Source: Sthenelais limicola | Taxonomy: Eukaryota; Annelida; Polychaeta; Phyllodocida; Sigalionidae | Assembly (NCBI GenBank): GCA_942159475.1 | Contig: OW804095.1 | Location: forward strand, 152,510,808 to 152,574,807 | Reading direction: 5' to 3' | DNA: 64,000 nt | Shown here: positions 58,236-64,000 of the stretch, piece after piece | Numbering within the stretch: the first letter of the stretch is position 1 | Layout: every line of letters begins with the position of its first letter | Translations under genes and position numbers: made by a program | The notes under the pieces: model-generated | What the model was told of the DNA's origin: nothing | The model's input: the letters and a program-made list of their open reading frames with translations, nothing else | Database searches by the model: none

Positions 58236-59230
58236 ATTAAGGGAGAAAAGTCTGGATAGGGTTTGGAGATATATTGGTTCTCTGTTATAGAGGCATGGGT
58301 GATGGTCATAAGCTTGTGTTTATTTTCGGCGAAAATGGTTTTCGTCCATCGTGACTGATTCTATTAGTTTGGCATAAGTATTTTTCAATATTGAGTAGAA
58401 CAATAGCATGTGCATAAAGCTTCATATTTCCTTTGGTAACAAGGTTACTAATATCTTTTATGTTCATAATAAACATGGAGGGACCCAGGATTGATCCCTG
58501 GGACTCACCAATAGTGAGCAAAGCTTTATTGGATAGTCTACCATTAACTCTCTATTGTTCGCCTCTGCCATGCAAGTAACTCTGAAGTAATGCAATGGTA
58601 TTATCTCCACTATTATAGCTTTTTATTTTGTTTAGTAGGGGGCATGGGGTACACTATCAAAGGCTTTTCGATAATAAAAAACGTACAAGATATAAACATT
58701 TTATTATCAAAAGCTGCCAACATTGGACCCACATGTTGTGGTTGATTTATTTCTTCTGAACCCATATCGATTACTGGTTATTGTATTTCCATTCTCAATA
58801 TGAACTCAATATGAGTTGAGTATTCATAATTCTTTCCATAATCTTTCCACATATGTTGGTAAGTGAGATTGGACGTATATTTTCCACAAGGGTTATGTCC
58901 CCTTTTTTGGTAAGACGGGTGTTACAATGGCTATTTTCCATGCAACTGGGAAGGTATTGAAGTTAATCGATGTTTCAATAATATGTTGGAAAATATCCGG
59001 AATTGCTAGTAATGCATCTTGTATACTCTTGAATTAATTAGCTGGCAACCAGATGATTTTCTGGTATCAAAGACACTTATTAGCTTAATAATTTCATCTA
59101 AATCAGGAGTTACAATATCTAAAGGGACCTGTTCATTCAAGGGCACACCAGTAGTGAGCAATGCCTTCTTGGATAGTCTACCATTAATTCTCACTTGTTG
59201 GCCTCCAATATTATAGCTTTTCAATTTGTC
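58236..59230 (-). pseudogene. non-LTR retrotransposon (LINE) reverse transcriptase, decayed
   Basis: On the minus strand, broken frames give LINE RT pieces in order: DEIIKLISVFDTRKSSG (about 59090), KKGDITLVENIRPISLTNICGK (about 58880, split by stops further on), and GESQGSILGPSMFIMNIKDI with YAHA in place of the YADD catalytic box (58306-58521). Frameshifts and stops separate them. A ~50-bp segment (CTTGGATAGTCTACCATTAA) appears twice, near 58530 and 59170, suggesting a local duplication. The clade (CR1/Jockey-like) is not resolved. Confidence 0.75.
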
Positions 59231-59235
59231 ACAAT

Positions 59236-59350
59236 GGACTGTGAAAGAATCATTCAGTGGAGCAATTACAACAAACTAAGCATCAATGTACACGTAAGAC
59301 AAAAAGCCATGGTTATAGGTAACAAAGCACAACTAAAAACACATAATGAA
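59236..59350 (+). pseudogene. LINE reverse transcriptase fragment, opposite strand
   Basis: The plus frame reads CERIIQWSNYNKLSINV, then KAMVIGNKAQLK, the conserved segment just after the LINE RT catalytic box. Its orientation is opposite to the preceding LINE piece, so it is an inversion or a second insertion. Confidence 0.6.
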
Positions 59351-59549
59351 GAGCCACCTACAAACCTTTGTTCTTATATCTGACATTTTTGTAATGTATG
59401 TGGATGATAGGATCTGGAGACAATTCCTTGTAGCACTGAGGAATACATATAATGTACATATAAACATGTGAATGATTTAGTATATATAATTATTTATCAT
59501 CACAAGAGAGCAACACAGAGTAAGACATAATCAATGCTTCCATGATAAT

Positions 59550-59776
59550 ATATTTGGGTCAGATTTTCAGAAAATGTACAATTCGCATTCACCAATCCTC
59601 TCAAATAACTCACATTTAAGACAAAAATTAGCTTCAAAATGCAGTTTAACATAACAGAACTGATACTTTAAATCAATGCGACACTAAATATACCCAGATA
59701 TACCTAGTATTGACCCATTATTCAGTCTAATATAGCAGAATATAGCTAATTGTACATTTTCTGAAAATCTGACCCT
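59550..59776. mobile_element. MITE-1 copy
   Basis: TTTGGGTCAGATTTTCAGAA to TTTCTGAAAATCTGACCC. Confidence 0.88.
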
Positions 59777-59944
59777 TTTGTTTCTCTTCGCATTCAAACG
59801 ATACATACACAAGATAGGGAGTACCCTTATATTTCGTATTCATACACTAAAATGGATAATCATTATGTAGAATATAATCAAATAATTATTATGGAGAAAG
59901 TCAATGAATGGCATTTGCCGCTTGTAAGGATAGTGAACAATATC

Positions 59945-60022
59945 AATGGAGCCTTATTTAGCAGAATTGACTAAATTTGTAGAGCTGCCTATTGTACATT
60001 TTCTGACACTCTGACTCCTATA
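59945..60022. mobile_element. MITE-1 right-end fragment
   Basis: TTATTTAGCAGAATTGACTA ... TTGTACATTTTCTGACACTC; abuts the 27-bp minisatellite. Confidence 0.7.
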
Positions 60023-60054
60023 TTTCTGTTTTGGAGATGGATCACACACGCTCA

Positions 60055-61208
60055 TCCATCTTGTCTATCAGTGCAACAGGAACCTCCCTGTCTATCAGTG
60101 CAACAGGAACCTCCTTGTCTATCAGTGCAACAGGAACCTCCTTGTCTATCAGTGCAACAGGAACCTCCCTGTCTAGCAGTGCAACAGGAACCTCCTTGTC
60201 TAGCGGTTCAACAGGAACCTGCTTGTCTAACAGTGCAATAGGAACCTCCTTGTCTATCAGTGCAACAGGAACCTCCTTGTCTATCAGTGCAACAGGAACC
60301 TCCTTGTCTAGCGGTTCAACAGGAACCTGCTTGTCTATCAGTGTAACAGGAACCTGCTTGTCTAACAGTGCTACAGGAACCTGCTTGTCTATCAGTGCAA
60401 CAGGAACCTGCCTGTCTAGCAGTGAAACAGGAACCTGCCTGTCTAGCAGTGAAACAGGAACCTGCCTGTCTAGCAGTGCAACAGGAACCTGCTTGTCTTA
60501 CAGTGCAACTGGAACCTTCTTGTCTAGCAGTGCAACTGGAACCTTCGTGTCTAGCAGTGCAACAGGAACCTGCTTGTCTAGCAGTGCAACAGGAACCTGC
60601 TTGTCTAGCAGTGCAACAGGAACCTGCTTGTCTAGCAGTGCAACAGGAACCTGCTTGTCTAGCAGTGCAACAGCAACCTGCTTGTCTTACAGTGCAACAG
60701 CAACCTGCTTGTCTAGCAGTGCAACAGGAACCTCCTTGTCTAGCAGTGCAACAGGAACCTCCTTGTCTAGCAGTGCAACAGGAACCTGCTTGTCTAACAG
60801 TGCAACAGGAACCTCCCTGTCTAGCAGTGCAACAGGAACCTGCTTGTCTAGCAGTGCAACAGGAACCTCCTTGTCTAGCAGTGCAACTGGAACCTGCTTG
60901 TCTAACAGTGCAACAGGAACCTTCCTGTCTAGCAGTGCAACAGGAACCTGCTTGTCTAGCAGTGCAACAGGAACCTCCTTGTCTATCAGTGCAACAGGAA
61001 CCTCCTTGTCTATCAGTGCAACAGGAACCTGCTTGTCTAGCAGTGCAACAGGAACCTCCTTGTCTAGCAGTGCAACAGGAACCTGCTTGTCTAGCAGTGC
61101 TACAGAAACCTGCCTGTTTAACAGTGCAACAGGAACCTCCTTGTCTAACAGTGCAACAGGAACCTGCCTGTTTAACAGTGCAACAGGAACCTGCCTGTCT
61201 AACAGTGC
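60055..61208. repeat. 27-bp minisatellite, about 42 copies
   Basis: Unit TCTAGCAGTGCAACAGGAAC + CTGCTTG with point variants (CTATCAG, CTCCTTG). As 27 is a multiple of three and the unit lacks stops in several frames, long open frames arise on both strands (399, 281 and 210 codons; a 9-residue SATGTSLSS-type repeat in one). No start context, splice sites or non-repeat coding sequence support a gene. Confidence 0.97.
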
Positions 61209-63013
61209 ATTAGTGTGGGGAAAGTATTGAAGTGGGAGGGTGTAATTAATGCTCGATACATAAAATATTCTTCTCAGTAATACCCATCGATGGTGGCACG
61301 TTTTGTCAATGCTTCTCAATGTACATTCTTACCCCATGGGACATTCCAACCATTAAGGATAATATCATTGTGGTAGGCCGACATATATATAATTATAAAT
61401 AGATACAATGATATCTGGGTGCTATCGGTACAAGTGAAATTAATTTCATTAGCCAACATACCCAATCAATTGACTGACATACATGTTAATTATAAATTAC
61501 AGTAGGGGTGAAGTGGAAATATATTATGCATCCCTTATGTCATCATGGGCAATCCTATTGTACTCATATCTGCGTCATCAGTTCACAATCAATAGAAGTG
61601 AGAGCAGGCCACTACAATAGAATAGGCACCAGTGGAACGCCCTGTCACAGCCCAGACTGCATTAATGATTGAACCAGAAGGAGCCGTTGGCTTTTGTGTA
61701 ATGCCAATGTTTTATACATAACAATAGTTATTCATTTTAAATCTCTATAGTATTGTGAAGGACTTTCATATAAACTTCACATGCAAAAAAAAATAAAAAT
61801 TTCAATAATGTCTGGGATGTACAAAAGGGGAAATGAGCATTGAAACGTGGGGAAAAGTGTGTGTGTGTGTGGGGGGGGGGGGGGTCTTAATATAACATAG
61901 GAAATCACTCTAATTCGTTCGAATTGGAAAGTGCTCTATCCTTAGCACAAATTCGGCTCTGAATTCGGTACAGTGTGGGCCATAATTTTGCCTACGAATT
62001 GTCTTAAGGACCCACAATTTGTCGTACGAATTGGAGATCTATTCATAAGAAAGCCCAGACATTACCGAACTCAAGTAGGTCTTCTTAAGAAAGAATTTGA
62101 ATTCGTATGAATTGCTTTTAGGAAATTTATCTGAACTGTATACATGTGTAGGATGACCCATGTGATATTTTCTGTTTTTTAACATACTCCCAAACATGTG
62201 TTCAATAAAAAAAATGCATTGAATTGAACTGAAGATCGGGAGCATGTGGATATTAATAGATCAATGACGTCATAGTTCATTGATAAATCTGACTCCACAT
62301 CAGGAGAGCGTCAATCCATCCATACTGAGTGTTTGTTGACTTATGTGCTTATTATTATTATTATTATTGAAACTTTATTTTTCCAAATTCTTTTTTTACA
62401 TATGGACTACTCGGAAAAATGGGTCACATATCTCTGCCTTGACAGTTCTTCCGATAGAACCCTCTAATTCACTACAAGAACATAAGTGTTTCTATAATAC
62501 ATACAAGAGAAATACATATAAAATAAATCTAAATTAACATATCATCTTACCACATCTATTGTGGGGGCTATGTAGCCTTGCAGTAGGTTTTAAACAATTT
62601 TAAAGAGGGTGTAAGTCTTACAAGCTTACAAAATGTTGTGTCGGCAATTTACATGCCACCTGATGATTGGAATAACAAATCATGATTATACGATTTACAG
62701 ATTAAAACAACAAACTCCTGCAGTCAGGAGTGGGAGGCGACCCAGGAAGTACCTTCCCCCCTGCCCACTATTATTCCTTCAGCATATAGTCCTTAAGATA
62801 AGTTTTGAAATGACAATAGCTTGACAATAGGCAATCATTAGAATTGGTAAATTGTGGCGCCTTGGTCATCGATGAAGTACTTGTATGCACCACACTTAAG
62901 CTGGGATGAGTAAATATCTAAATATTTATTCACGGTACAGTATAGGTGGCTGTGGGTGTTGCTATGTCTATCATTGATTTATGTATAAAACAATGAATAT
63001 ATAAGTATAATGC
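61209..63013. other. intergenic, no gene recognised
   Basis: GT/G run at 61858-61885. An old repeat with CGAATTG / GAATTCG words in both orientations lies at 61910-62130. A retroposon-like tail (TTCAATAAAAAAAATGC, TTGAA) is near 62200. ATT microsatellite at 62352-62368. Confidence 0.4.
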
Positions 63014-63253
63014 AGGGACTCCACTATGGAAAAAACGGCAAAAAACGGCTGCAACGAATTTTTTGCGACGAAATATCTAATCAAGTTAGATATTTTGCAA
63101 TTGTTGGCAACAAATAAATGTGGTGCCGACAACCTATTTTACCCCTCTTCCACTAGTGATTTTTGAATTTTAGTTTTTTAGTGAATTATTAGTCATGTCG
63201 GCGACGAATTTTGCCTGTCGGCGCCGTTTTTTACCTATAGTGGAGTCGCCCTA
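63014..63253. mobile_element. MITE-3 copy (240 bp)
   Basis: GGGACTCCACTATGG to GGCGCCGTTTTTTACCTATA, GTGGAGTCGCCC. The interior AATATCTAATCAAGTTAGAT is the inverted form of that in 55762-56013. Confidence 0.85.
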
Positions 63254-64000
63254 TAAGAGAAACTAACACCCCATGGTTCAGGGTAGTGAGGGGTACTGTT
63301 ATTACACTAACTACTCTTACTACTCACTATAGACCAGAGTGTGTGTGTGTGGTAGATCGATGTTACAATAGTTCTCCATCAGTTGTAAGTAATGTTTATG
63401 TATAAAGCTAGAGAAAGGAAGGAATACGTGATGCTTGTTCAGGTTCAGAGATCATCCTAGTGACTTATTGAGTCACATATATACTTGGATAAAACGTCCT
63501 TGGGTAGAACGACGGTAGAACGATGTGAACGTGGTCAGCAGTGATACAGATTTTAGGTAAAAGTTGGATTCAATTGGGACGTTATGACTACCATTACTCC
63601 TCTCGTACAGTAACATGTTTGGTTTGGAAATGTCCAAATACTTGCTCCCAAGTAACAGGACCAATGAAACTGGAAGAGTAACAATAAAAGTAACGTCCCA
63701 CTGGAACCCAGCCTTAACATAGAGTTAGATCCTGGATGGTAGGCATACATAGAACAATATTATGACATTATCATAATTAGTGATTAGTGAAATATGATAA
63801 TAAAAATAAATGGGCGTTAATTGATAATTAATATGATTATAATTAGACTGGCCAATATTAAATAATGTTAGATAACAATACAGATGTGTACTTCTACCAT
63901 TCAAATCATTTTAATCACCGGAAAAACGTAAACATAACACATTGAGATGGAAAGCAACAAATGGTGTGTTTGTAACATTGTATCAATCACACAAGGAGTG
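63254..64000. other. no feature seen
   Basis: AT-rich; no ORF or repeat of note. Confidence 0.4.

Noticed and set aside
60687..61319. 210-codon minus-strand ORF (LLDKQVPVA repeats)
   Set aside because: Arises from the 27-bp minisatellite unit; no independent coding evidence.

Overview
The window looks like nuclear DNA of an invertebrate metazoan, probably marine. It is AT-rich and gene-poor. Coding signals are short exons with GT/AG boundaries, and the rest is packed with small inverted-repeat transposons, retroposon tails ending in TTGAAT/GATAA microsatellites, minisatellites and one large retroelement. Nothing in the sequence fixes the phylum; mollusc, brachiopod and lancelet were not separated.

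Left flank (1-11779). A host gene on the minus strand encodes a secreted protein with a fibronectin type II (FN2) domain. The signal-peptide exon is at 8490-8586 and an FN2 exon is at 212-382. They are joined phase 1 to phase 1 across an 8.1-kb intron, and the gene continues off the left edge. The intron holds a decayed tyrosine-recombinase pseudogene, MITEs and foldback repeats. Upstream lie a 59-bp minisatellite and a 1.08-kb inverted-repeat element.

Centre (11780-29135). This is a Ty3/gypsy-type, envelope-bearing LTR retroelement (errantivirus-like) in a rearranged state. One nearly complete gag-pol-orf92-env-3'LTR unit runs from about 17485 to 29135. In place of a 5' LTR there is a mosaic: an inverted RT fragment, a second orf92(truncated)-env-3'UTR block 99% or more identical to the downstream one, a gag fragment and an integrase C-terminal fragment, joined at microhomologies. 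gag, PR/RT and IN each carry one lesion, yet both env copies are open. Env has a class-I-fusion layout (basic cleavage site, fusion peptide, coiled coil, membrane anchor) like baculovirus F/gypsy Env. Three features are unusual. The signal peptide can only be reached by splicing a 136-bp intron. There is a GC-rich C-terminal extension with a second membrane span and a cysteine cluster. The stop codon sits inside a consensus splice donor that leads in frame to a further exon. A 3' end with hairpin, polypurine tract and 241-bp LTR is visible at 28853-29135.

Right flank (29136-64000). This is mainly repeats: minisatellites (80, 50, 78/82, 73 and 27 bp units), three recurring MITE families, foldbacks, a tRNA-like SINE, retroposon tails and degenerate LINE reverse transcriptase. 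Two isolated host exons on the plus strand are plausible: an acidic terminal exon at 34994-35099 and a signal-peptide first exon at 38403-38496.
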